64,000 nt of DNA from G963666935 sp963666935 (GTDB lineage Bacteria; Bacillota; Clostridia; Christensenellales; CAG-138): contig OY762936.1 of the NCBI GenBank assembly GCA_963666935.1, positions 1,116,001-1,180,000 on the forward strand, written 5' to 3'. A model generated the notes under the pieces. The model ran no database searches and was not told the origin of the DNA. It was given only the letters and a program-made list of their open reading frames with translations. How positions within the stretch are numbered: the stretch's first letter is position 1; every line of letters starts with the position of its first letter. Below are positions 17,762 through 25,727 of this stretch, piece by piece. Made by a program: the position numbers and the translations under genes.

Positions 17762-17850
17762 AAAAAGGAATACAAACACTAGCAAGCACCACGTGGATTC
17801 GTACAGATCTGCCCGTCAAAATAGTGTGTGCCGTCAATGCGCATGGCAAA
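17762..17850 (-). pseudogene. Decayed inverted copy of an internal lgt segment
   Basis: Bases 17795-17850, read on the minus strand, match lgt bases 17000-17055 at 55 of 56 positions. Beyond a 31-bp deletion whose ends are the 9-bp direct repeat TACGAATCC in lgt (17047-17055 and 17078-17086), the match resumes with 17762-17795 against lgt 17086-17118, with three transitions in the first 29 or so positions. In lgt terms it encodes FAMRIDGTHYFDGQICTNP, then runs out of frame. Weaker similarity (LVFVFL..R.R) may continue to about 17740. No other trace of a second lgt is seen. Confidence 0.85.
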
Positions 17851-17907
17851 TACAGAAGAGAAAAAGGGAAGCCCCCGCCGGTTAAGCGGCGCGGAAAGAG
17901 GAGCATA

Positions 17908-19347
17908 ATGAGAAACCTTACCATGATGACGGACCTGTACCAGCTTACCATGATGTACGGGTATTATAAGCATGGCATGTCTGGCAACGAGGCCGTGTTT
18001 GACCTGTTTTACCGCACACCTATGCCCAATAGCGAGTATGCGGTCATGGCAGGAATTCAGTCCGTCATCAAGTATATTAACAACCTGCATTTTGGCGAGG
18101 AGGATATTGAATACCTGCGGACGCTGAACCTCTTTGATGACGCGTTTTTGGAGCTGCTGCGCAGTTTCCACTTTACCGGCGAAATCTATGGAATGCCGGA
18201 AGGGACGTTGGTATTCCCTTATGAGCCGTTACTGCGGGTACGTGCGCCCATTATGGAGGCGCAGATGGTAGAGACCACGCTTTTAAATTTGGTGAATCAC
18301 CAAACCCTTATCGCAACCAAGGCCGGCCGTGTGGTACACGCGGCAGATGGCGATGCCGTTTTGGAATTCGGCCTCAGGCGGGCACAGGGGCCGGATGCGG
18401 GCACGCTGGGGGCCCGGGCTGCCGTTGTGGGCGGCTGTGATTCCACAAGCAACGTGCTTGCGGGGCAGTGGTTCGGTCTGGCCGTGAAGGGCACCCATGC
18501 CCACAGCTGGGTCATGAGCTTTCCAAGTGAGCTGGACGCCTTTCGCGCCTATGCGGAAACATTCCCGTCTTCCTGCATGTTGCTGGTGGACACTTACGAT
18601 ACCCTGGGCAGCGGGGTGCCCAACGCCATCCGGGTATTTGATGAACTGCGGGAAAAGGGATATAGCCCCGTGGGAATTCGTCTGGACAGCGGGGACTTGG
18701 CCTACTTTTCCAAAGAGGCGCGGAAGATGCTGGATGCCGCCGGCTATCAGGAAGCGAAAATTTTCGCCTCCGGCGATCTGGATGAATACGTGATCCGTGA
18801 GTTGAAAGCGCAGGGCGCAAGGATCGACGTATGGGGCGTGGGCACGCGGATGATCACCTGTTACGACTGGCCCGCGCTGGGCGGGGTATACAAGATGTCC
18901 GCGGAAATCGTAGATGGGAAGATGGTGCCTAAGATCAAAATCAGCGAAAACAGCGAAAAGGTTACCAACCCCGGCTATAAAAAAGTCATGCGGCTTTACA
19001 GTAACTCTACCGGCAAGGCGCTGGCGGATCTGATCATGCTGGGGGAGGAAACTCTGGACGAAACAAAGCCCCTGAAGCTGTATCACCCCGAGCAGACCTA
19101 CAAAACCAAAACCATTTATGACTTTTACGTCCGGGAACTGCTTGTTCCTCTGTTTGTAGGCGGCCGTCAGGTTTACGAATGCCCCCATGTGCATGAAATC
19201 CGCGCGTACAGCCGGCGCGAATTGGATTCCTTTTGGGACGAGTATAAGCGCATTCTCAATCCCCATCAGTATAAGGTGGATATTTCGGACGCGCTTTACA
19301 ATCTCAAGCAAAAGCTCATTGTGCAAAACATAGGAGAGAACAGATGA
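17908..19347 (+). CDS. pncB: Nicotinate phosphoribosyltransferase
   Basis: Salvages nicotinate to nicotinate mononucleotide, ATP-dependent, feeding NAD synthesis and complementing the de novo nadABC genes at 45-48 kb. MRNLTMMTDLYQLTMMYGYY is the typical start; THAHSWVMSF carries the family His, and RLDSGDLAYFS plus ASGDLDEYVI form the phosphate-binding region. The ATG at 17908 with AAAGAGGAG before it gives 479 residues; an in-frame ATG at 17824 lies in the inverted lgt fragment and is rejected. The 5' leader therefore carries sequence complementary to lgt mRNA. It overlaps the next gene by four bases. Confidence 0.95.
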   Translation: MRNLTMMTDLYQLTMMYGYYKHGMSGNEAVFDLFYRTPMPNSEYAVMAGIQSVIKYINNLHFGEEDIEYLRTLNLFDDAFLELLRSFHFTGEIYGMPEGTLVFPYEPLLRVRAPIMEAQMVETTLLNLVNHQTLIATKAGRVVHAADGDAVLEFGLRRAQGPDAGTLGARAAVVGGCDSTSNVLAGQWFGLAVKGTHAHSWVMSFPSELDAFRAYAETFPSSCMLLVDTYDTLGSGVPNAIRVFDELREKGYSPVGIRLDSGDLAYFSKEARKMLDAAGYQEAKIFASGDLDEYVIRELKAQGARIDVWGVGTRMITCYDWPALGGVYKMSAEIVDGKMVPKIKISENSEKVTNPGYKKVMRLYSNSTGKALADLIMLGEETLDETKPLKLYHPEQTYKTKTIYDFYVRELLVPLFVGGRQVYECPHVHEIRAYSRRELDSFWDEYKRILNPHQYKVDISDALYNLKQKLIVQNIGENR

Positions 19348-19883
19348 GGCATATGAAGCGCGCGCACGTTGCTGCAATCCTGCTTACAATCTGCCTTTTG
19401 ACCTGCGGCTGCGTCCATACCGGGGCGGAGCTCATACCAAGCAGCACGCTTGCGCCGACGCCGTCTCCGACGCCGGAACCCACGCCGGAGCCAACGCCCG
19501 AGCCGACGATGGAGGTTATCGCGTCACAGGCGGCATCGCAATACGATGCCACGGGCGCGTATATTTCCGGGCTGGACCACTTCCGCAGGTACCTGACGTT
19601 TAACAACATTCAGGTGTATGAGCAATGCGAGGATACTTTTATGGACGCGGTGGTTACCAACAGCTATTCAGAAACCATTGTTTGCGCGCTCTCCATTGTG
19701 TTTTACGATGACGACGGCAATGCCATGGCGGAAGGCAGGGTGCAAACCAGGGACGGACAGTACGTTTTAAAGCTAAAACCGGGAGAAACTACGCTTTTTG
19801 CCCAGATCGATACGGATACATCCCTGACGGATGTGGATTTCAAGTTCATGTTCAGCGAAACGCTGGGCGTCCTTCCGGAATAG
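19344..19883 (+). CDS. Small lipoprotein with Pro-Thr-Glu linker (FxLYD-like domain)
   Basis: An exported lipoprotein of unknown function. The signal peptide ends in a lipobox-like LTCGC (Cys23); residues 37-55 are a repeated Pro-Thr-Pro-Glu linker typical of Firmicutes wall spacers; residues about 75-175 form a beta-rich domain with TNSYSETIVCALSIVFYDD and LKPGETTLFAQI, resembling FxLYD/DUF3426-like domains that describe late-transfer changes in secreted proteins. GGAGAG before the ATG at 19344 and the ATGA overlap with pncB support the start. Its position between pncB and rqcH gives no functional hint. Confidence 0.8.
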   Translation: MRHMKRAHVAAILLTICLLTCGCVHTGAELIPSSTLAPTPSPTPEPTPEPTPEPTMEVIASQAASQYDATGAYISGLDHFRRYLTFNNIQVYEQCEDTFMDAVVTNSYSETIVCALSIVFYDDDGNAMAEGRVQTRDGQYVLKLKPGETTLFAQIDTDTSLTDVDFKFMFSETLGVLPE

Positions 19884-19895
19884 GGGATAATTCAT

Positions 19896-21626
19896 ATGGT
19901 CATGGACGGATTGAACCTGTACGCCTCCATTTGCGAGATCAAGGCGCTGATCGGCGGCAGGATTGAAAAGGTACAACAGCCGGAAAAGGATGCGCTCGTC
20001 CTTACCGTACGCGGCGGCGGAGAAAATTACAGGCTCTTGTTATGTGCCTCTCCAAACCAATGCAGAGCGCAGCTTACGGGCGTTAAGCGGGCGAATCCCA
20101 CGGAAGCGCCCGCGTTTTGTATGCTTTTAAGAAAACGGTTGACCGGCGGCAGAATCCTTAATGTGGAGCAGCGGGGCCTCGACAGAATTTTGTTCCTTGA
20201 CGTGGAGGCGAAAAACGACCTAGGCGACTTGGTGACCTATCGGCTTTGCGCGGAGATTATGGGTAAGCACTCCAACGTAATTCTCATGGATGAAAAGGGT
20301 ATTGTGGTGGATGCCATCCGCAGGGTGGGAATCGGTATGTCCAACGTGCGCGTGGTGGTGCCCGGCGTCCCGTATGAGCTTCCGCCACAGCAGGATAAAG
20401 AAAATCCACTGATGGCATCCCAAGATGATTTTATTCGGGTGCTGCAAGCGGGTATTCGGATTGACAAGACGCTCTCCGGCGCCTTTTTCGGCCTATCTCC
20501 CGCCGTGGCCGCCGTACTGGCGGAGCAGGTTACAGAGAAACAATTCATTGCGGAGTTGACCCATGAGGAGGTAGAGCATATGGCCGCATATCTCCATGCG
20601 CTCTATGAAGAACTGGGTCTGGGCACCTTTCATCCTACGCTGGCACTCAACGAGTACGGAGAGCCCATCGCCGTGTATCCCTTTACTCCCGCAGGCGTGC
20701 CTGCGCAGGCCGCGAATTCCATGTGGGAAGCGTTTGACCGCTATTACGAGGAGCGTGAAATCCGCGAACGGATGCGCAGGCAAAGCGCAACCATCCGGCG
20801 CGTCCTATTAAACAACATTGAGCGGTGTGAAAAGAAGCTGTCACTCTATCAAGATGCCCTGGAGTCGGAGGGAGAAATTGAGCGGCTACGGCTGTTTGGT
20901 GAGCTTATCACCGCCAATTTGCATGGGCTGCGGCAGGGCCAAAGTGCCGCAAAGCTCGAAAACTATTACGCCGACCCGCCGGAACCGGTGGAGGTTTCTA
21001 TGGATCCCCGCTATTCCCCCGGCGACAACGCGCAACGGTATTTTAAAAAATACCAAAAAGCCAAAGCGGCCCGGGAGATGGCATGGGTGCACCGGCAGCA
21101 GACGCTGGAAGAACTGAACTATTTGGAAGGCCAGCTGGACAATCTGGATAAATGCACCACGGATGCGGAAATTCGGGAACTGGAAGAGGAGCTGAAACAG
21201 GAAGGCTATGTCAGGCGCGAAAAGGGCAGAACGAAGCCGCAAAAGTTGCCGGCTTCCAGCCCCCTGTGTTTTGTCTCTTGTGATGGGATCGAAATTCTGG
21301 TGGGGAAAAACAACCGCCAGAATGATGAATTGACCTTGCGCACGGCGAAGCCGGAGCATATCTGGATGCATACTAAAGAAATTCCCGGGTCCCACGTGAT
21401 CGTAGCCTCGGCGCAGCCGCCAAACAGCACCTTGTATCAGGCGGCGATTCTGGCGGCCTGGTACAGCAAGGCCCGGGGCGGGTCGCAAGTGCCGGTGGAT
21501 TACACTCCAAGAAAGTACGTGAAAAAACCCGCCGGGGCGAAGCCCGGCATGGTAATCTACACCACCAACAAAACGGCCTACGTGACGCCGGAAGAATCGG
21601 AAGTTAAAAAGATCCAACAAAAGTAA
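19896..21626 (+). CDS. rqcH: Ribosome quality control protein RqcH (Rqc2/NFACT, FbpA)
   Basis: Binds obstructed 50S subunits and recruits tRNA-Ala to add C-terminal alanine tails to stalled chains. The NFACT-N domain begins MDGLNLYASICEI and includes CAEIMGKHSNVILMD; two coiled-coil stretches span about 280-430; the NFACT-R domain is at the end with KNNRQNDELTLRTAKPEHIW and HTKEIPGSHVI. The 576-residue length is normal. AGGGGA precedes the ATG at 19896, and a second ATG lies two codons later. Older annotations call it fibronectin-binding protein. Confidence 0.94.
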   Translation: MVMDGLNLYASICEIKALIGGRIEKVQQPEKDALVLTVRGGGENYRLLLCASPNQCRAQLTGVKRANPTEAPAFCMLLRKRLTGGRILNVEQRGLDRILFLDVEAKNDLGDLVTYRLCAEIMGKHSNVILMDEKGIVVDAIRRVGIGMSNVRVVVPGVPYELPPQQDKENPLMASQDDFIRVLQAGIRIDKTLSGAFFGLSPAVAAVLAEQVTEKQFIAELTHEEVEHMAAYLHALYEELGLGTFHPTLALNEYGEPIAVYPFTPAGVPAQAANSMWEAFDRYYEEREIRERMRRQSATIRRVLLNNIERCEKKLSLYQDALESEGEIERLRLFGELITANLHGLRQGQSAAKLENYYADPPEPVEVSMDPRYSPGDNAQRYFKKYQKAKAAREMAWVHRQQTLEELNYLEGQLDNLDKCTTDAEIRELEEELKQEGYVRREKGRTKPQKLPASSPLCFVSCDGIEILVGKNNRQNDELTLRTAKPEHIWMHTKEIPGSHVIVASAQPPNSTLYQAAILAAWYSKARGGSQVPVDYTPRKYVKKPAGAKPGMVIYTTNKTAYVTPEESEVKKIQQK

Positions 21627-21627
21627 A

Positions 21628-21667
21628 CGCCGTCTATGGCGCAGGGGTTCGACTCCCCTTGCCTTGC
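21628..21667 (+). pseudogene. 3' half of a class II tRNA (remnant)
   Basis: Just after the rqcH stop, CGCC-GTCTAT-GGCG can form a long variable arm, AGGGG-TTCGACT-CCCCT forms a perfect T arm with the tRNA B-box GGTTCGAxTCC, and TGCCTTG-C could be the 3' acceptor strand. No 5' half, D arm or anticodon arm precedes it (that space is rqcH coding sequence) and CCA is not encoded. It looks like a leftover of a Leu/Ser/Tyr-type tRNA or a tRNA-like hairpin in the transcript end. Confidence 0.55.
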
Positions 21668-21668
21668 G

Positions 21669-21708
21669 CGGGAAGGGACATAAACTGTCTCTTTCCGTTA
21701 TTTTTTTG
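21669..21708 (+). terminator. Intrinsic terminator after rqcH
   Basis: GGGAAGGGACA and TGTCTCTTTCC pair over 11 positions with wobble pairs, followed by GTTATTTTTTT. It ends the lgt/pncB/rqcH transcript. Confidence 0.85.
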
Positions 21709-21754
21709 TCCCCAAGCGAATAGTTTATACAAAAAACCGAAAGGCGGGAGAGAT

Positions 21755-22699
21755 ATGCTCAAAAGGCTTGTTACGATGGGGATTTGCTGTGCGCTGATCT
21801 TCTTCATGGCCGGATGCGGCGCCAAAGAAGAGGAGAATTACGAAGAACAGGCCGCCAATTCTGAGGCGGGATACAGGAGGACCGTCCTGTATTATCAGGC
21901 GGATAGCGGGCATATCGTTCCTGTCATGAAGCTCATCCCCTGGGAAGAGGGGATTGGCAAGGCGGCGCTGAGCTATCTGGTGGGGACGGAGGGAAACGAA
22001 CTCGCAGCTTCCGCCATGGGGCTGAAAACGGTATTGCCACAGGGCGTGGAGTTTTCGCTGCGGATCGGCAATGGGGATGCAACACTAGACATTGCAAACC
22101 TTCCGGATTTTGAGGATGCAAAATCCGAGCAGGCGATGGTGACGGCCGTGGTAAACACCCTGACGGAATTTTCCACCATCAATACGGTGCAAATTACGCT
22201 GGACGGCAAGCATGTGCGCAAAATGGCAAACGGAACAGACCTGTCAAAAAGCATGAGCGCCATCGCCCTGAATGTAGAGGATGGGGAAGTTTCTGTATCC
22301 TCGGGAAACGCACATGCCATGACGCTGTATTTTTCCAATGCCCGGGCGACGCTCAACGTGCCGGTGACCCGATATGTAGAGGCGGAGCCTACCTTTGCAG
22401 ACTCTGTCAGCGCGCTGATGCAGGGCCCGCAGGACGAGACACTCATGAATTGCTTCCCGGAGGGCACGGTGCTTAACAGCGCGTGCATCAGCGAGGGAAT
22501 CGCCAGCATTGATCTGTCCAAGGAGTTCTGCGGCGTGGAAGATACGGAAGGGCTACTTCAGGTCGCGCAGGATACCCTCTATCTGACGGCAAACGCCTTT
22601 GAGGAAGTCTACGGCGTGGACATCTATGTGGATGGCGAGGCGTATAGCACGCACGTGGAGGCGGCCAGCGCTCCGGTCTACGTTAACCAGTTCAGGTAA
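21755..22699 (+). CDS. GerMN-domain lipoprotein
   Basis: A membrane-anchored lipoprotein with two GerMN domains, the fold of the sporulation/germination protein GerM. The signal peptide ends in the lipobox FMAGC (Cys21 region). The first domain covers about 45-180 (TVLYYQADSGHIVPVMKLIP...), the second about 190-310 (MTLYFSNARATLNVPVTRYV... with GTVLNSACISEGIASIDLS). The ATG at 21755 with GGCGGGAGAG upstream gives 314 residues; the longer frame would begin inside the terminator. GerM acts in engulfment and spore envelope assembly in Bacillus and Clostridioides, but similar lipoproteins exist in vegetative cells, so the role is open. Confidence 0.85.
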   Translation: MLKRLVTMGICCALIFFMAGCGAKEEENYEEQAANSEAGYRRTVLYYQADSGHIVPVMKLIPWEEGIGKAALSYLVGTEGNELAASAMGLKTVLPQGVEFSLRIGNGDATLDIANLPDFEDAKSEQAMVTAVVNTLTEFSTINTVQITLDGKHVRKMANGTDLSKSMSAIALNVEDGEVSVSSGNAHAMTLYFSNARATLNVPVTRYVEAEPTFADSVSALMQGPQDETLMNCFPEGTVLNSACISEGIASIDLSKEFCGVEDTEGLLQVAQDTLYLTANAFEEVYGVDIYVDGEAYSTHVEAASAPVYVNQFR

Positions 22700-22792
22700 G
22701 GATTTCTCAGCGAAAGGCCAAGTAAGTTCTTGTGGAAAGGCCTTCGGTTAAGGATAGATTTCCAAAGATAGCTATGTTAAAATAAAAGTTAA

Positions 22793-22850
22793 GGGTGTCG
22801 GATCTGTGCCGCGTGTCGGCGCCCGTGTCCGATGCCTTTTCCTTGTTTGT
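22793..22850 (+). terminator. Large hairpin followed by T-rich run
   Basis: GGTGTCGGA pairs with TCCGATGCC and, inside it, GTGCCG pairs with CGGCGC, giving a long two-part stem (22794-22837), followed by TTTTCCTTGTTTGTTT. It probably terminates the GerMN transcript or acts in the rdgB leader. The rest of 22700-22955 shows a smaller AAAGGCC...GGCCTT repeat and no gene. Confidence 0.55.
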
Positions 22851-22955
22851 TTAATGGGGAAAAACGGCGCTTTCCAACCGATGACAACAAAAAACGCCCA
22901 AATCCTTACAGGCGAGTTTGGATGATATGTGGGCGGCTACACAAAGGAGAGATGC

Positions 22956-23552
22956 ATGAAGCTGATCATCGCGTCAAACAATGCCAACAAGGTACGGGAG
23001 ATCAAGGCGATTCTTGGCTCATTTTATGAGCAGATCCTCTCGCTTCGGGATGCGGGTATCGACATCGACGTGGTGGAAGACGGGGATACTTTCCTAGAGA
23101 ATGCGCTGAAAAAGGCCCGGGAAGTTCTGGCCGTGTGCGATGCGGATGCGGCGCTTTCCGACGACAGTGGGCTTATGGTGGATGCTCTGGATGGTGCGCC
23201 GGGGGTATATAGTGCCCGTTTTGCCGGCGATGGCCACAACGACGCGCAGAACAACGTTAAACTTCTTCAGGTCATGGAGAGCGTGCCTGCGGAGAAGCGC
23301 ACGTGCCGGTTTGTCAGTGCTGTGGCGCTGGTGAGAAAGAGCATGGAGCCGGTAACGGCCATCGGAACGGTGGAAGGCGTCCTGCTTAAGGCGCCCCGGG
23401 GAGAAAACGGGTTTGGTTACGATCCCCTGTTTTACTACGAGCCATTTCAAAAGTCCTTTGCAGAACTCTCCGCTGAGGAAAAAAACAGCATCAGCCATAG
23501 AAAGCGCGCACTTTCCCTGCTGTTTGAGAAGCTGAACAGCGAACCCAAATGA
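22956..23552 (+). CDS. rdgB: XTP/dITP diphosphatase (RdgB/HAM1)
   Basis: Removes deaminated purine nucleotides (dITP, XTP) from the pool. SNNANKVREIKAIL at the N-terminus, DDSGLMVDALDGAPGVYSAR in the middle and GENGFGYDPLFYYEP plus SHRKRAL at the end are the complete family signature. The ATG at 22956 has AAAGGAGAG seven bases before it; an earlier GTG-type frame start at 22929 lacks one. The length of 198 is normal. Its ATGA overlap with the next phosphodiesterase gene is a common arrangement in Firmicutes. Confidence 0.96.
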   Translation: MKLIIASNNANKVREIKAILGSFYEQILSLRDAGIDIDVVEDGDTFLENALKKAREVLAVCDADAALSDDSGLMVDALDGAPGVYSARFAGDGHNDAQNNVKLLQVMESVPAEKRTCRFVSAVALVRKSMEPVTAIGTVEGVLLKAPRGENGFGYDPLFYYEPFQKSFAELSAEEKNSISHRKRALSLLFEKLNSEPK

Positions 23553-24016
23553 AAATAGGAGTCATCAGCGATACCCATGGGGATCTCTTCGCGCTCAAAC
23601 GCGCCGTGGAGCGCGTGGGTGAGGCGGACGCGTGGATCCACTTGGGCGACCATGTTACGGATAGCATCCCGCTCAAGCGTCTGACCCCAAGGGTGTATTC
23701 CGTAAGGGGGAACTGCGATCCTTGCCCGGGGCCGCAGGAAATCGTCGTCGAGTTTGCAGGGGTCAAGGTCTTTGCCGCCCACGGTCATACCTACGGCGTG
23801 AAGGATGGCTTGAGCCGCCTGTATTATAAGGCGCTGGAACTTGGCTGCAGTGCCGCGCTGTACGGGCATACCCATGTGCCGAACTTGGAGCGCAACGGCA
23901 ACTTTTTTCTGCTGAATCCGGGTAGCCCGTCTCGGCCAAGAATGTGGTCGAAGCCCTCTGTGGGTATTCTCACGGTGCAGGACGGCGTACTGGATGCCGA
24001 AATCTTAACACTATAA
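23549..24016 (+). CDS. YfcE/MJ0936-type metallophosphoesterase
   Basis: Calcineurin-like phosphodiesterase with two metal ions; the natural substrate of this family is not known. The ligands are visible in ISDTHGD, HLGDHV, VRGNCD, AAHGHTYG and YGHTHVP. The 155-residue length is typical of the small MJ0936/YsnB group. The ATG overlaps the rdgB stop by four bases, as in Bacillus subtilis ysnA-ysnB. It ends in a strong terminator. Confidence 0.92.
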   Translation: MKIGVISDTHGDLFALKRAVERVGEADAWIHLGDHVTDSIPLKRLTPRVYSVRGNCDPCPGPQEIVVEFAGVKVFAAHGHTYGVKDGLSRLYYKALELGCSAALYGHTHVPNLERNGNFFLLNPGSPSRPRMWSKPSVGILTVQDGVLDAEILTL

Positions 24017-24045
24017 AAAAAGGGCGCGTAAGCGCCTTTTTTTTT
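24014..24045. terminator. Bidirectional terminator
   Basis: AAAAAAAGGGCGC-GTAA-GCGCCTTTTTTTTT: a six-base GC stem between an A7 and a T9 run, placed between the plus-strand phosphodiesterase and the minus-strand ABC permease. Confidence 0.95.
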
Positions 24046-24051
24046 GCTTCG

Positions 24052-24867
24052 TCATGCGTGGGTACGCCATTTGACGAAGCGTTTTTCGCAGTATGCTACC
24101 CCGTAGTACATCAGCGCCGCCAGCACGCACAGGATCACGATGCTGGCCATCACAAGATCCAGTTTAAATACCTGACTGCCGTAGACGATTAAATAGCCCA
24201 GCCCCGCCTTAGATACCAGATATTCGCCCACGATTACGCCAACCCAGCTCATACCCACGTTGATCTTGAGTGCGTTCATGATGGTGGGAATGGAGGAGGG
24301 AAGCACGATCATGGTGAGGATCTGCAACTTGGTAGCGCCAAGCGTACGCATCAGCAGCTGCTTTTCGGTGGTGATTTCATGAAAGCCGGACAACACGCTC
24401 ATGATGGTGACAATCAGCGAAATCAGCAGCCCCATAATGATGATGCTCTTCATTCCGGCCCCGAACCATACGATGAGGATGGGGCCCAAGGCAATTTTGG
24501 GAAGCGCGTTGAGGATCACAAGGTAGGGGTCCGAAATTCGGGCAAGGGTGGAGCTCCACCATAAGAGGATGGCGATGAGCGTTCCTCCGGCGGTGCCCAG
24601 CAGAAACCCTACAATGGTTTCATACAGCGTGATCCCGATGTGCCGAAACAGGCTGCCGTCCGCATAGAGGTGAGCGATGATACCGGTGAGTCTGGAGGGG
24701 GAACTGAAGATAAAGGGATCAATCACGTCCCAACGCGCCAACAGTTCCCATATTAAAATGAACGCCACAAGTATGATGTAGCGGGAAGCGGTAATGAATC
24801 GGTCTTTGCGGCGCAGGGCGTTGAGGTATGCCCGGTGTTCCGGGGAATGGTATTCAGGTCGGCTCAT
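24052..24867 (-). CDS. ABC transporter permease, SsuC/TauC/ThiX type
   Basis: Inner-membrane part of an importer of the nitrate/sulfonate/taurine/thiamine-precursor class. It has about six membrane helices, with the EAA loop at residues about 175-195 (MRTLGATKLQILTMIVLPSS), where the ATPase docks. The length of 271 is normal. The start overlaps the end of the ATPase gene by 14 bases, so the two are coupled. No substrate-binding protein is encoded next to the pair; the substrate is therefore unknown. Confidence 0.9.
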   Translation of the reverse strand: MSRPEYHSPEHRAYLNALRRKDRFITASRYIILVAFILIWELLARWDVIDPFIFSSPSRLTGIIAHLYADGSLFRHIGITLYETIVGFLLGTAGGTLIAILLWWSSTLARISDPYLVILNALPKIALGPILIVWFGAGMKSIIIMGLLISLIVTIMSVLSGFHEITTEKQLLMRTLGATKLQILTMIVLPSSIPTIMNALKINVGMSWVGVIVGEYLVSKAGLGYLIVYGSQVFKLDLVMASIVILCVLAALMYYGVAYCEKRFVKWRTHA

Positions 24868-25609
24868 TGCGGTCCAGCTCCTTCCATATCATGTCAAAGT
24901 AATTCTTGAATTCGGGTGCGTTGCGCCGCTTTAAAGGCGTGTCCCCAATGGACAGCTCCACGGCGTGCTCTTTTTTTATTTTGGCGGGACGGGAAGAAAA
25001 GACCAGAATTCGGTCACTCATGGAAATGGCTTCCGAAATATCATGTGTAACGAGTATGGCGGTTTTCCGCTCGCGGCGGATAATTTCATAGATTTCGTCC
25101 TCAACGGCTAGCCGTGTCTGGTAGTCCAGCGCGGAGAACGGCTCGTCGAGCAGCAACAGGTCAGGCGAGCAGGCAAGGGTGCGGATCAAAGCCACTTTCT
25201 GGCGCATGCCGCCGGAAAGTTGGCGCGGAAAACTGTCCTTAAAATCCCACAGCCCATATTTTTTCAGCAGGGCCATGGCCTGCTGACGGGTGGAATCATT
25301 GAGCATTTTCTTCACCTGAAGGCCCAGCAACACGTTTCCTTCAATGGTGCGCCAATCCAGCAGGTGGTCGTGCTGAAGCATGTATCCGGGCCGGTTACCT
25401 CCGTAAACCCGTATGGTGCCGGAAGAGGGGGGCATCAGGCTGGCTAGCAGGGAAAGGATGCTGGTTTTCCCACAGCCGGAAGGCCCCACGATGGAGATGA
25501 ACTCCCGCTCTTTTACGTCAAAACTAAGGTCTTCTATCGCTTGCGTTTCACCGCTGCGCTCATGGTAAATAAGGCTAACATGATGGACTTCTACAACGGA
25601 TTCTGCCAT
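24854..25609 (-). CDS. ABC transporter ATPase, SsuB/TauB type
   Basis: Cytosolic ATPase partner of the permease. Walker A GPSGCGKTS, Q-loop LQHDHLLDW, signature LSGGMRQK, Walker B LLLLDEPFSALD and the switch His in VTHDISEA are all present. The ATG at 25609 is chosen because AGGAGGG lies eight bases before it; longer in-frame extensions are basic, low-complexity sequence without a ribosome site. The product has 251 residues. As in other SsuB/TauB systems a periplasmic-type binding lipoprotein would be expected, but none lies within several kilobases on either side. Confidence 0.93.
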   Translation of the reverse strand: MAESVVEVHHVSLIYHERSGETQAIEDLSFDVKEREFISIVGPSGCGKTSILSLLASLMPPSSGTIRVYGGNRPGYMLQHDHLLDWRTIEGNVLLGLQVKKMLNDSTRQQAMALLKKYGLWDFKDSFPRQLSGGMRQKVALIRTLACSPDLLLLDEPFSALDYQTRLAVEDEIYEIIRRERKTAILVTHDISEAISMSDRILVFSSRPAKIKKEHAVELSIGDTPLKRRNAPEFKNYFDMIWKELDRNEPT

Positions 25610-25727
25610 TGGGGTTCTCCCTCCTGAAGTAAGTGCGCCTAAGACAGTGTATTCTAATCCTTGCCCATGAGTGCGAAGTAACAACCATGCCCCGGGCTGT
25701 ATATATTGAATAGAGGGGGGCGTATTT

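Noticed and set aside
17714..17907. NiaR operator before pncB
   Set aside because: Only a single GTGACACA-like half site at about 17719 was found, with no inverted partner.
18283..19377. 364-codon open frame on the minus strand
   Set aside because: Antisense shadow of pncB; the opposing frame has full family motifs.
19452..19508. Short tandem repeat that might suggest a repeat array
   Set aside because: It encodes the Pro-Thr-Pro-Glu linker of a lipoprotein in frame; there are no spacers, so it is not a CRISPR.
25610..25727. Possible thiamine (TPP) riboswitch before the ABC ATPase gene
   Set aside because: None of the conserved TPP elements (CTGAGA, ACCTGA) is present; only a normal ribosome site is seen.
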